From Paludibacteraceae bacterium (GTDB lineage Bacteria > Bacteroidota > Bacteroidia > Bacteroidales > Paludibacteraceae): 64,000 nucleotides of DNA. Shown here piece after piece: positions 55,719-63,558 of the stretch. Numbering within the stretch: position 1 is the first letter of the stretch; each line of letters opens with the position of its first letter. The position numbers and the translations under genes were made by a program. The DNA is taken from the NCBI GenBank assembly GCA_017961765.1, contig JAGCWQ010000121.1, forward strand, positions 43,742-107,741, in the 5' to 3' direction. The notes beneath the pieces were generated by a model. The model saw nothing but the letters and a program-made list of their open reading frames with translations, made no database searches and had not been told where the DNA came from.

Positions 55719-56081
55719 CTATTCGATTCGGAACGGAGGCGTAGTCGACTCGGTCAAATCCACGCCATGGTTCTTTATTATCTTCTTGACCTGCGACTGT
55801 CTGCTGATCAACATCAAATCGGAAGTACGCGTCAACGCATCCAACTTCACGTCAAGCAGTTCCTTCTGCAAGCGGTCAATCTCCATTATCTTCTGTTGGC
55901 ATACGTAGCGGTTGCCCACATAGCAAAAAAGCATCGCCAAGATCATCAAGAAGAGCCATCCCTGGCGCAAGAAGAACTCCTTCTTGAAGAAATTGCCAGC
56001 AATGACATTCCGGGCAGAAGTTCCCGTCAAGTCGGAGAACTCCTTCACGTTTCCCAATGCTTTTTTAGACCAACCGAACAT
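55719..56081 (-). CDS. ftsL: FtsL-like cell division protein
   Basis: This 120-residue bitopic protein has a cytoplasmic N-terminus of ~45 residues, one helix (GWLFLMILAMLFCYVGNRYV) and a short coiled-coil-prone periplasmic part (QQKIMEIDRLQKELLDVK). The sequence is poorly conserved across phyla; the call rests on topology and its position between rsmH and ftsI, which is where FtsL or its functional replacement sits in all dcw clusters. Confidence 0.85.
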   Translation of the reverse strand: MFGWSKKALGNVKEFSDLTGTSARNVIAGNFFKKEFFLRQGWLFLMILAMLFCYVGNRYVCQQKIMEIDRLQKELLDVKLDALTRTSDLMLISRQSQVKKIIKNHGVDLTESTTPPFRIE

Positions 56082-56089
56082 ACACTCCT

Positions 56090-57007
56090 TTATTTAATAA
56101 GCTCCGCCGCACGCAACTTGGCACTTCTCGACCTTGGATTGCGAGCAATCTCCTCGTCGTCAGGCACAATCACCTTATTGTTCACCAAGCGGAACGGAGT
56201 CAATCTATTACCAAAAAAATCCTGCTCTACCCGACCCTCGAAATTGCCGGCACGGAAGAAATTCTTCACCAGACGGTCCTCCAAAGAGTGGTAGGTCAAG
56301 ATGACGATGCGGCCACCTGGTTTCAGGACAGCCTGCGCTTGCGACAAAAAGCGTTTCAACACATCCATCTCGTGGTTCACCTCGATACGGATAGCTTGGA
56401 ACACCTTCGCCATATCCTTTTTTTGCTTATCCTTGGAAAAGAAGGGGTCCAAGACCTCCAACAGATCCGAGATACGCTCTATTTTTTTTGAGGAACGAGC
56501 TTTTACTATGGCAGATGCCAACTTGCGGGCATTGGAGAGTTCGCCATAGAGATAAAACACGTCGGACAACTGTTCTTCAGAATAGTTCTCAATCAAATCA
56601 GCCGCCGTAATGGAGGCCTTCTGATTCATACGCATATCCAATTTCCCGTCGAAACGGAAGGAGAACCCACGCTCCGGGTCATCGAAATGGTGGAAAGAGA
56701 CACCCAAATCGGCCAAGATTCCATCCACCTGCTCCACACCATAATATTTCAAGAAGTTGGAAAGATAGCAGAAGTTGCCACGGACGAAAGTGAAACGACT
56801 ATCATCCAACGCATTCTGCAACGCATCCTCATCTTGGTCGAAGCCAAAGAGGCGACCTTTCTTTCCCAAGCGCCCCATAATCTCACGCGAATGCCCTCCG
56901 CCACCAAACGTCGCATCCACATAAATGCCGTCCGACTTAATGTCCAAGGCATCCATGCAGGGCTGTAAGAGGGCAGGAACGTGATATACAACTTTCTCTT
57001 CTTCCAT
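56090..57007 (-). CDS. rsmH: 16S rRNA (cytosine-1402-N4)-methyltransferase
   Basis: This 305-residue SAM-dependent methyltransferase modifies C1402 of 16S rRNA. It has YHVPALLQPCMDAL, the SAM loop VDATFGGGGHSREIMG, DGILADLGVSFHHFDDPERG and ILTYHSLEDRLVKNFF. It lies 5 bases after mraZ, the usual gene order at the head of the dcw cluster. Confidence 0.98.
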   Translation of the reverse strand: MEEEKVVYHVPALLQPCMDALDIKSDGIYVDATFGGGGHSREIMGRLGKKGRLFGFDQDEDALQNALDDSRFTFVRGNFCYLSNFLKYYGVEQVDGILADLGVSFHHFDDPERGFSFRFDGKLDMRMNQKASITAADLIENYSEEQLSDVFYLYGELSNARKLASAIVKARSSKKIERISDLLEVLDPFFSKDKQKKDMAKVFQAIRIEVNHEMDVLKRFLSQAQAVLKPGGRIVILTYHSLEDRLVKNFFRAGNFEGRVEQDFFGNRLTPFRLVNNKVIVPDDEEIARNPRSRSAKLRAAELIK

Positions 57008-57012
57008 ATTAA

Positions 57013-57474
57013 TTATAGCGCAGGACCTTTATTCCCCATTTTACTTTGCATGGCAGCGGAGAAGTCCTCCACTCCATATAGACTTGCTTCAAAATTATCC
57101 TTGTTCCAGACTTCGAAGTAACTGCCGATTCCGACAAACAGTGCATCCGTCTCCACCCCAATCAGGTCCAAATACCTCTTTGCGATCAAGACACGGCCAC
57201 TGGCGTCCAACTCGACAGGCTCCACACTCGCCGTAAACTGACGATAAAGAGCCAGATCCTTCTGATCCCACAAATTCAAATTGGCAGTAAACTCGGCATC
57301 CATCTTCTCCCAAACCGACTCGGGATAGAGTTTCACGCACTTGTTGATGGGGTCCACTTTCATAATAAGGGATGCTTCGCCAGACTTCTCCAGCGACTTC
57401 CGGTAGAGGGCAGGAACGAACAAGCGTCCTTTGCTATCTGCCTTTGCTTCAATATTTCCCAAAAATTTAAGCAT
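57013..57474 (-). CDS. mraZ: transcriptional regulator MraZ
   Basis: This 153-residue AbrB-like DNA-binding protein has two tandem MraZ repeats. The first starts FLGNIEAKADSKGRLFVPA and the second is around VEPVELDASGRVLIAKRYLD. MraZ represses its own dcw operon by binding direct repeats upstream. The ATG at 57474 (or 57480) was chosen because a -7 box at 57502-57509 places the transcript start below the further upstream codon at 57504. It is the first gene of the cluster. Confidence 0.95.
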   Translation of the reverse strand: MLKFLGNIEAKADSKGRLFVPALYRKSLEKSGEASLIMKVDPINKCVKLYPESVWEKMDAEFTANLNLWDQKDLALYRQFTASVEPVELDASGRVLIAKRYLDLIGVETDALFVGIGSYFEVWNKDNFEASLYGVEDFSAAMQSKMGNKGPAL

Positions 57475-57501
57475 ACCCATTTCATGCCAATATTCAAATG
57501 T

Positions 57502-57509
57502 CAAAGATA
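57502..57509 (-). promoter_or_regulatory. dcw operon promoter -7 element
   Basis: On the minus strand this reads TATCTTTG, an exact match to TAnnTTTG, 22-28 bases before the likely mraZ ATGs. Confidence 0.65.
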
Positions 57510-57522
57510 GCGATTAATTTAT

Positions 57523-57544
57523 TCCCCCACTATCCCCCACTATC
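57523..57544 (-). promoter_or_regulatory. putative MraZ operator: two direct repeats with 10-base period
   Basis: On the minus strand, GATAGTGGGG occurs twice in tandem with a 10-base period (plus-strand CCCCCAC at 57524-57530 and 57534-57540). Known MraZ sites are short GTGGG/TGGGA-type direct repeats at about 10-base spacing upstream of mraZ. The pair covers the place expected for the -33 element, which suits repression by blocking polymerase. Confidence 0.6.
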
Positions 57545-57952
57545 ATTTTTTTTCACAGCACTTCAACTTATTATTAACAAGTTATTAACAAAAACCGTTC
57601 CATTCCGCCTCCAATCTGCATTCTTTAACTACATAGAAATCTTATATTTAAGGAAAAGCCACACGAAAATGGGGCAAAGTGGAGTGGAAAAACGGGGAAA
57701 ATCAGTCCAAAGAGCAATTTAACCTGCCCCAACTGGTCATTTTTCTCAAATTCAAAGCAAATTTTCAGTCGTAGGGCAATGGGGAAATGCCTCCATCAGA
57801 AATACATTTTCACCTCAAAAGGGACAAGAGAGAAGCCGACTCAAAACAAGAAAGAAGGCACCTTCGCCATTTTATCCTAAGAAAAAGTAACTTGATTGAC
57901 AAAAAAGATATAAATTTGAACTCTTATTTGATTATAGGAAACTAAATCATAA
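57545..57952. other. divergent intergenic region between mraZ and the acyltransferase pair
   Basis: An AT-rich stretch contains GTTATTAACAA-type direct repeats at about 57569-57592 and, at 57911-57918, the -7 box of the plus-strand operon. No gene or other structure was recognised. Confidence 0.5.
57911..57918 (+). promoter_or_regulatory. -7 element of the acyltransferase operon
   Basis: TAAATTTG matches TAnnTTTG and lies 34 bases before the ATG at 57953. Confidence 0.55.
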
Positions 57953-58783
57953 ATGTCGCACAAGATGACGAACACCGACAAAAAGAAGGTTGACATAGAC
58001 GCGATTCTCGAGAACAAAGCGCCCGGGTTAAAGAAGAGGTTACCCAACTTCATCGTCTCCTACTTGAAGAAGACGATCCACCAAGACGACCTGAATGAGA
58101 TTTTCAGCGCAGACAAGGATAAGATGGGGAACGAGTTCACGGGATCGAACATGATTCGGTTCAATTGGAAACTGAACATCGAAGGGGAAGAGAACCTTCC
58201 CGAAGACGGACGCGTCATATTCGCATCCAACCATCCCTTGGGAGGAGCCGACGGTGTTGTCCTGCTGGACTTCCTCAGCAGACGCTACAAAGAGGTGAAA
58301 GCCCCTGTCAACGACCTGCTCATGCACGTCGAGAACATGCAGAACTTCTTCATCCCCATCAACAAATTCGGAGGACAGGCCAAGGAGACGACCGTAGAGA
58401 TCAACAAGACCTACGAATCGGATGCCACCATCCTCTACTTCCCTGCGGGAATGGTCTCCCGTCGCCAACCCAACGGCGAAATCAAGGATTTGGAATGGAA
58501 AAAGACGTTCATCGTCAAATCCGTCCAATACCAACGGGACATCGTCCCCCTCCACTTCATCGGACACAACTCCAAGTTTTTCTATAACCTCGCCTACTAT
58601 CGAACCAAATTGGGCATCAAGGCAAATATAGAAATGCTCTACTTGGTCGACGAGCTATTCAAAAACAAGAATGCTGTCTTCACAGCCAAGATAGGGAAGC
58701 CAATTCCTTGGCAGACATTCACGAAAGAGAAAACGCCACTTCAATGGGCGGCGCAAATCAAAGATATCGTTTACAACTTATAA
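57953..58783 (+). CDS. PlsC-type O-acyltransferase, probable glycine-lipid synthesis (GlsA-like)
   Basis: This 276-residue protein has a PlsC-like acyltransferase domain from ~75. The N-H-P-L-G-G-A-D sequence matches the catalytic H(x)4D box, and FPAGMVSRRQ is the later motif. No long membrane helix is seen. It is followed after 15 bases by a GNAT-like N-acyltransferase. Such a pair in Bacteroides (GlsB N-acylates glycine, GlsA O-acylates the product) makes glycine lipids. By analogy this is the second step. Other lyso-lipid substrates cannot be excluded. Confidence 0.78.
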   Translation: MSHKMTNTDKKKVDIDAILENKAPGLKKRLPNFIVSYLKKTIHQDDLNEIFSADKDKMGNEFTGSNMIRFNWKLNIEGEENLPEDGRVIFASNHPLGGADGVVLLDFLSRRYKEVKAPVNDLLMHVENMQNFFIPINKFGGQAKETTVEINKTYESDATILYFPAGMVSRRQPNGEIKDLEWKKTFIVKSVQYQRDIVPLHFIGHNSKFFYNLAYYRTKLGIKANIEMLYLVDELFKNKNAVFTAKIGKPIPWQTFTKEKTPLQWAAQIKDIVYNL

Positions 58784-58798
58784 CGAAAAGAAGGACAA

Positions 58799-59773
58799 AT
58801 GGAGAACATTATAAATCCAATCGACCCAAGACTGTTTGAGTCTGAATTAACTCCCGAACGCCGACTCAGAAAGACGAACAAGGGCAACAACGAGATCTAT
58901 GTGGTCAACCACCACAATGCGCCCAACGTAATCAGAGAGATTGGCCGATTGAGAGAAATCTCGTTCCGAAGCTCAGGCGGCGGATCCGGCTTGGCTTGCG
59001 ACATCGACATTTATGACACGATGGACGTTCCCTACGAGCAACTCATCGTCTGGAATCCCGAGGAGAAAGAGATTATCGGCGGTTACCGCTACATCCACGG
59101 CTCCAACGTCACGTTCGACAACAACGGGAAACCCATGCTCACCTCTTCCCACTTGTTCGACTACTCCGAAAAGTTCATCAAGGAATACCTCCCCTACACG
59201 ATTGAGTTGGGACGGTCGTTCGTCCGCCCCGAATACCAATCCACGAAGATGGGAGCCAAGAGTCTCTTTGCCTTAGACAACATTTGGGACGGACTCGGCG
59301 CCCTCATGGTCACCATCCCCGCCACCAACTACTTCTTCGGCAAGGCCACCATGTACCCTACCTTCGGCATCGAAGCAAGGAACATGATCCTCTACTTCAT
59401 GAAGAAATATTTCCCTGACCGAGACCACTTGGTCTATCCTTACAAACCCATGCCGGTAGATTACAAGGAGAAAGATATGGAGGCCATCTTCCACGGGAAA
59501 AATTACAAAGAGGACTACACCATACTGAAAGAGCAAGTAAGGAAATTCGGCAGGAACATTCCGCCTCTCATCAACGCCTACATGTCCCTCTCCCCTTCCA
59601 TGAGGACTTTCGGAACTTGTATCAATGACGAGTTTGGCGATGTGGAGGAGACCGGATTGATGATTACCATCCAAGAGATCTTCGAGGAGAAACGCATCCG
59701 CCACGTACAAAGCTACTTGGAAGAGTGCGTCACGCAAAAGAAAGAAGAGACGGGCTACGGCAAGATCTGCTAA
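58799..59773 (+). CDS. GNAT-like (hemolysin-type) N-acyltransferase, probable glycine-lipid synthesis (GlsB-like)
   Basis: This 324-residue cytoplasmic protein belongs to the OlsB/hemolysin-like acyltransferase group, with strands and helices of the GNAT fold (IREIGRLREISFR, YEQLIVWNPEEKEIIGGYRY, IELGRSFVRPEYQ, and GLGALMVTIPATNYFFGKAT). OlsB-type enzymes use acyl-ACP to N-acylate ornithine or, in Bacteroides, glycine. Its tight pairing with a PlsC-type gene supports a two-step aminolipid pathway. The amino acid used cannot be read from the sequence. Confidence 0.8.
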   Translation: MENIINPIDPRLFESELTPERRLRKTNKGNNEIYVVNHHNAPNVIREIGRLREISFRSSGGGSGLACDIDIYDTMDVPYEQLIVWNPEEKEIIGGYRYIHGSNVTFDNNGKPMLTSSHLFDYSEKFIKEYLPYTIELGRSFVRPEYQSTKMGAKSLFALDNIWDGLGALMVTIPATNYFFGKATMYPTFGIEARNMILYFMKKYFPDRDHLVYPYKPMPVDYKEKDMEAIFHGKNYKEDYTILKEQVRKFGRNIPPLINAYMSLSPSMRTFGTCINDEFGDVEETGLMITIQEIFEEKRIRHVQSYLEECVTQKKEETGYGKIC

Positions 59774-59903
59774 AAGATTTTCGTCTTCACCCATACATAA
59801 AACAGAAAGCAAGGGGAAGTTTTTCGACAAGGAGGCTTCCCTTTGTTGATAAAAACAGATTGGAAAAACGCCACAAACAACGCTCCAAATGAATATTTTT
59901 TCG

Positions 59904-59911
59904 TATCATTG
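59904..59911 (+). promoter_or_regulatory. possible -7 element of the nitroreductase gene
   Basis: TATCATTG differs from TAnnTTTG at one base and lies 37 bases before the ATG at 59948. Confidence 0.35.
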
Positions 59912-59947
59912 CATGACAAAAGAATATTAACCAAAGGAATCTGTAAC

Positions 59948-60577
59948 ATGAAGCAATTGATTTTTCTATGGGCCACTATGGCATTGTTCCTATTCAGTAG
60001 TTGCTCTTCTGAAAAGCCCCAAACAGTAAACGAGACGAAATCACCATCCTTCGATGAAGTTCTCCAATTGCGCAGAAGCATACGCAACTATGACGCGTCA
60101 AAGAAGATAACGGAAGCGGAAGTACGAGAATTGCTCAAAGCCACCCAAGAGGCTCCTTCTTGGGCCAACCAGCAACCAACGAAGTACTACGTAGCCATCA
60201 GCCAAGAGAAACTGGAGGCTGTTCAGGAGTTGGTCGGAGAGACGAACAAATCCAGAATCGTCAATGCGCCAGTCCTCATCCTTTCCACTTTTGAGAAGGG
60301 GAAATCGGGTTTCTTCCAAGGCAACCAAACCAACGAGATTGGCGACGGCTGGGGTGCCTACGACAACGGCCTCAGCAACTGTTACCTCATTCTAAAAGCA
60401 CGTGCCATGGGCTTCGACTCGCTCATCATGGGAATGCGTGATTCTGACAAGCTCCGTCAACTATTCGGCGTTCCCGAAAACGAGACCATCATGGCTGTCA
60501 TCGCCTTGGGTTACAGAGCAGAAGAACCCAAATATCCAAACAGAAGAGATTTGGATGAAATCGTAAAATTCTTCTAA
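59948..60577 (+). CDS. nitroreductase family protein with lipoprotein signal
   Basis: This 209-residue protein has a signal (LIFLWATMALFLFSSC) with a lipobox, so Cys19 is the expected lipidation site. The remainder is an FMN-dependent nitroreductase fold, with RRSIRNYDASKKITEAEVRE, EAPSWANQQPTKYYV, an NGLSNCYLILKARAMG helix and a final IALGYRAEEPKYP. Nitroreductases are normally cytoplasmic NAD(P)H enzymes, so a lipoprotein form is unusual and would need another electron source. The ATG at 59948 places the signal correctly. The gene stands alone before a terminator. Confidence 0.85.
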   Translation: MKQLIFLWATMALFLFSSCSSEKPQTVNETKSPSFDEVLQLRRSIRNYDASKKITEAEVRELLKATQEAPSWANQQPTKYYVAISQEKLEAVQELVGETNKSRIVNAPVLILSTFEKGKSGFFQGNQTNEIGDGWGAYDNGLSNCYLILKARAMGFDSLIMGMRDSDKLRQLFGVPENETIMAVIALGYRAEEPKYPNRRDLDEIVKFF

Positions 60578-60594
60578 GCTTATACATATACAAT

Positions 60595-60647
60595 CAATAC
60601 AACGGCATCGTTCTCTAATGGGGGCGATGCCGTTTGCGCTTTAAGAA
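60595..60647 (+). repeat. direct repeat, copy 1 (contains terminator hairpin)
   Basis: This 53-base sequence starts CAATACAACGGCATCG and differs from copy 2 (62394-62445) at two bases and one indel. Its core AACGGCATCG (60601-60610) pairs with CGATGCCGTT (60625-60634), a terminator for the nitroreductase gene. Confidence 0.85.
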
Positions 60648-60860
60648 TGACGGGGATAATCATACGGACCTTTATGATGACCGTGCAGGCAACGTGATTC
60701 CACACAACAAAATCGAGAATTTCTTCCGTGAGAATTCATAGTAAGAGAACCCATTAAAGACAAAAAAACAACTATGGTTGACGAAGAGAGGAAACGGCAA
60801 CCATTTCATTTTTACCAAACCTAAATCGTCTGCAATTCTACTATATTAGAGATTCTTTTG

Positions 60861-60868
60861 TAATTTTG
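60861..60868 (+). promoter_or_regulatory. -7 element of the Schlafen-like gene
   Basis: TAATTTTG matches TAnnTTTG and lies 83 bases before the ATG at 60952. Confidence 0.45.
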
Positions 60869-60951
60869 TGCAAGACTAAGCAAAAGCTTTTAGAAACAAC
60901 TGTTTGGTTTGTATAATAAAATTGTTTACGATAGGCACAAAACCAACACCA

Positions 60952-62358
60952 ATGATTGAGACCAACCGCATAGAATTTAAACGAGAACTTACCCGTGAAC
61001 TCGACATTGAGCGCGAGGTTGTTGCCTTTCTCAATTACAGAGAAGGGGGCATTATTTATATCGGCGTTAACGATGATGGCGAGCCAATCGGTGTGAAGGA
61101 TATAGACGGCGATATGCTCAAAATCAAAGACCGCATACGAACAGGTGTTTCTCCTTCCCCAATGGGGCTGTTTGATGTGCTGGTTGAAAACATACAGGGT
61201 GTGCAGGTGATTAAAATTTTTGTCGCAAGTGGAAGCGAAAAACCTTATTATAAAACCACTTACGGCTTATCGCCAAAAGGTTGTTATATGCGTGTAGGTA
61301 CTGCCGCCGAGCCAATGACAACCTCACAAATTGAAGATATGTTCACTCATCGCATCCGAAATTCATTAAGGAATATTCGTTCACCGCGAAAGAATCTCAC
61401 ATTCCGTCAATTACATATATACTACGAAAGTAAAGGATTGGTATTGAATGAGCATTTTATGGAAAATCTTGATTTGCTAACGGACGTCGATGAGCCAAAC
61501 TATGTAGCCTATCTGCTTGCTGATGAAAACAGTATGTCGATTAAAGTGGCAAAATATGCAGGAGTCGATCGTGACATTCTTGTAGCCAACAACGAATTCG
61601 GCTTTTGTTCCCTGCTGAAAGCAACCGATCAAGTTCTTGACAAACTCAAAATAGAGAACAATGTCAGTTCTGAAATAACCTACAAGCGCCGTATCGACAA
61701 ACCGCTTTGGGATGAGCGAGCGATGCGAGAGATAGTCATTAACGCTATTGTTCACAACGATTACTACACAAACGAAGTTCCACAAAAGTTTGAGATTTTC
61801 TCCGACCATATTGAAATAACATCGGCTGGACGTCTGCCTGTTGATATGACTAAAGAAGAATTTTTCGGCGGCATAAGTTCACCACGCAATAAAGAACTAA
61901 TGAGGGTCTTTCGTGATGTTGATATGGTAGAGTCTTTAGGTTCTGGCTTGAAACGCATTCAGAAAGTTTACACAAAAGAGATATTCTCATTTACGACCAA
62001 TTTTATACGGACAACTATTCCCTTCCATTCGCAGAAATTGATAAACGATCCCGAATTTGAACACACATTTGGCAATGTAAATGATGAACTTGGCAGGATA
62101 AATGGCAGGATAAATGGCAGGATAAATTTAAGTGAACTAACTCAAAGACAAAAAGATATACTTTCGATCATTAAGGAAGGATTGGTAGTTGGCAGGATAA
62201 ATGGCAGGATAAATGGGGTTGGCTCTAGTGATATTATTTCCAAACTGAACATTTCGGAACGTACCATATTCCGTGAATTATCGGTTCTTAAACAATTAGG
62301 GTATATTCGTAGAGTAGGTTCTAAAAAAACAGGCTATTGGGAAACGTTGGATAAATAA
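60952..62358 (+). CDS. AlbA_2/Schlafen-type ATP-binding protein with winged helix
   Basis: This 468-residue protein has an N-terminal AlbA_2 (Schlafen-type) domain at ~1-120 (EFKRELTRELDIEREVVAFL, GGIIYIGVNDDGEPIGVKD). A GHKL-like ATPase-type module covers ~265-345 (REIVINAIVHNDY, ESLGSGLKRI), and a C-terminal winged helix ~425-468 (IISKLNISERTIFRELSVLK). Two runs of Gly-Arg-Ile-Asn repeats flank the linker (residues 381-392 and 414-421). Members are often transcription regulators or defence genes with nucleic-acid binding. It is lower in GC than its neighbours and lies between two near-identical terminator repeats, suggesting later acquisition. Confidence 0.85.
   Translation: MIETNRIEFKRELTRELDIEREVVAFLNYREGGIIYIGVNDDGEPIGVKDIDGDMLKIKDRIRTGVSPSPMGLFDVLVENIQGVQVIKIFVASGSEKPYYKTTYGLSPKGCYMRVGTAAEPMTTSQIEDMFTHRIRNSLRNIRSPRKNLTFRQLHIYYESKGLVLNEHFMENLDLLTDVDEPNYVAYLLADENSMSIKVAKYAGVDRDILVANNEFGFCSLLKATDQVLDKLKIENNVSSEITYKRRIDKPLWDERAMREIVINAIVHNDYYTNEVPQKFEIFSDHIEITSAGRLPVDMTKEEFFGGISSPRNKELMRVFRDVDMVESLGSGLKRIQKVYTKEIFSFTTNFIRTTIPFHSQKLINDPEFEHTFGNVNDELGRINGRINGRINLSELTQRQKDILSIIKEGLVVGRINGRINGVGSSDIISKLNISERTIFRELSVLKQLGYIRRVGSKKTGYWETLDK
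62092..62214 (+). repeat. 12-base coding tandem repeats in the Schlafen-like gene
   Basis: GGCAGGATAAAT occurs three times in tandem at 62092-62127 and twice at 62191-62214, with 63 bases between. The unit is a multiple of three, so changes in copy number keep the frame and vary only the linker length. Confidence 0.9.
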
Positions 62359-62393
62359 TTAGCAATTTTAGATTAAAATCTCTTTTATATAGC

Positions 62394-62445
62394 CAATACA
62401 ACGGCATCGTTTTCTAATGAGGCGATGCCGTTTGCGCTTTAAGAA
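62394..62445 (+). repeat. direct repeat, copy 2 (contains terminator hairpin)
   Basis: This is the second copy of the 52-53-base sequence found at 60595. The stem AACGGCATCG (62400-62409) pairs with CGATGCCGTT (62423-62432) and ends the Schlafen-like gene. Confidence 0.85.
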
Positions 62446-62513
62446 AGCATACATTCCCCAAATTAAGGTAAACAAAACCGAAAAGGAGGTCTCTTGCCAA
62501 ATCCATTTTTCTG

Positions 62514-62521
62514 TAAATTTG
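62514..62521 (+). promoter_or_regulatory. -7 element of the AraC regulator gene
   Basis: TAAATTTG matches TAnnTTTG, and TTG at 62494-62496 lies 17 bases upstream. The box is 19 bases before the ATG, so the leader is very short. Confidence 0.5.
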
Positions 62522-62540
62522 TCTAAAAAACAAAACGATT

Positions 62541-63428
62541 ATGAATGAAATCCATTTCGACTCGGTTCAACAATTCAACGACTACTACGGATTTGAGACA
62601 CTGCATCCGCTTGTAAGCGTGGTTCGCTACGACAAACAATTGCCCATTGAGGAGTGCGTGGTGCATTACGGTGTCTATGCGCTCTTTCTGAAGGAAAACA
62701 AGGGTTGCAAACTTTCCTACGGACGCACAAAATATGACTTTGACGAGATGACCGTCACTTCATTTGCACCAAGACAGAGCATCCATGTGGAACCAAATCC
62801 CGACGTGCCCAACCCGAAATGGACCGCCTTGCTCTTCCATCCCGACTTCTTGGCTCGCACTCAATTGGGACGACAAATCTCACGCTACGAGTTCTTCTCC
62901 TACTCAAGCAACGAGGCGCTCCACCTGTCAACTGGAGAAATAGAGATTTTCCGTAGCGTGCTGGATATGATCAAACAGGAGCTCCAACACGCCATCGACA
63001 AACATAGCCGCGAACTAATCGTATCGAACATTGAACTATTGCTGAACTATTGCCTGCGGTTCTACGACCGACAATTCATCACCCGCGAGGAGATCAATCA
63101 TGTGACGGTCCAAAAGTTTGAGTCACTGCTGACAGACTATCTCGACAATCAGGCTGAGAAAACGGGCATCCCGACAGTGGCCTATTTCGCAGACAAATGC
63201 AACCTCACGGCAGGATATTTTGGCGAGCTGGTTAAGGTGGAGACAGGCAAAAGGGCACAAGATTTTATCGCCGACAAAATCGTTCTCCGAGCCAAGGAAC
63301 TACTTAATAGTCAAACTCTCAGCATCGCACAAGTAAGTGATCGATTGGGTTTCGGCTATCCGCAGCACTTCGTTCGCTTCTTCAAACGTAAAACGGGTAA
63401 GACACCGACGGAGTACCGTGCGGCATAA
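62541..63428 (+). CDS. AraC family transcriptional regulator
   Basis: This 295-residue soluble protein has an N-terminal cupin-like sensor domain (HYGVYALFLKENKGCKLSYG, FAPRQSIHVEPNP) and a C-terminal double HTH at ~195-293 (IPTVAYFADKCNLTAGYFGE, LSIAQVSDRLGFGYPQHFVR, FKRKTGKTPTEYR). It belongs to the AraC group often found beside redox genes, and a gene for an exported flavodoxin follows in the same direction after 130 bases, so that gene is a likely target. The inducer is unknown. Confidence 0.92.
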   Translation: MNEIHFDSVQQFNDYYGFETLHPLVSVVRYDKQLPIEECVVHYGVYALFLKENKGCKLSYGRTKYDFDEMTVTSFAPRQSIHVEPNPDVPNPKWTALLFHPDFLARTQLGRQISRYEFFSYSSNEALHLSTGEIEIFRSVLDMIKQELQHAIDKHSRELIVSNIELLLNYCLRFYDRQFITREEINHVTVQKFESLLTDYLDNQAEKTGIPTVAYFADKCNLTAGYFGELVKVETGKRAQDFIADKIVLRAKELLNSQTLSIAQVSDRLGFGYPQHFVRFFKRKTGKTPTEYRAA

Positions 63429-63524
63429 TGTCTCTTTATGTACAGGGAGCACCCGCCATATCACATCCCAAATATTGGTAATATCCCCCATAATTCATCA
63501 ACCAAGTCTTAGCTGTGCTTGGTG

Positions 63525-63532
63525 TATCTTTG
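63525..63532 (+). promoter_or_regulatory. -7 element of the flavodoxin gene
   Basis: TATCTTTG matches TAnnTTTG and lies 26 bases before the ATG at 63559. Confidence 0.5.
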
Positions 63533-63558
63533 GATTATAATTTAAAACAGTTATTGCC

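Larger units (their letters stand above)
60578..60951. other. intergenic region with terminator repeat and a possible gene remnant
   Basis: It holds terminator copy 1 (60595-60647), an open stretch at 60634-60741 whose translation looks protein-like but has no proper start, and the -7 box at 60861-60868. Otherwise nothing is recognised. Confidence 0.5.

Noticed and set aside
57565..57595. GTTATTAACAA direct repeats as DnaA boxes or a replication origin
   Set aside because: They differ at two positions from TTATCCACA, only two copies are present, and no dnaA/dnaN or DUE-like cluster is nearby.
59811..59844. Hairpin after the N-acyltransferase gene as a terminator
   Set aside because: A 9-pair stem with one G-T exists, but the loop is long and no T tract follows, so it was not listed as a terminator.
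62092..62214. Regular repeats as a possible CRISPR array
   Set aside because: The 12-base units lie in frame inside a gene, with no unique spacers between tandem copies and no cas genes.
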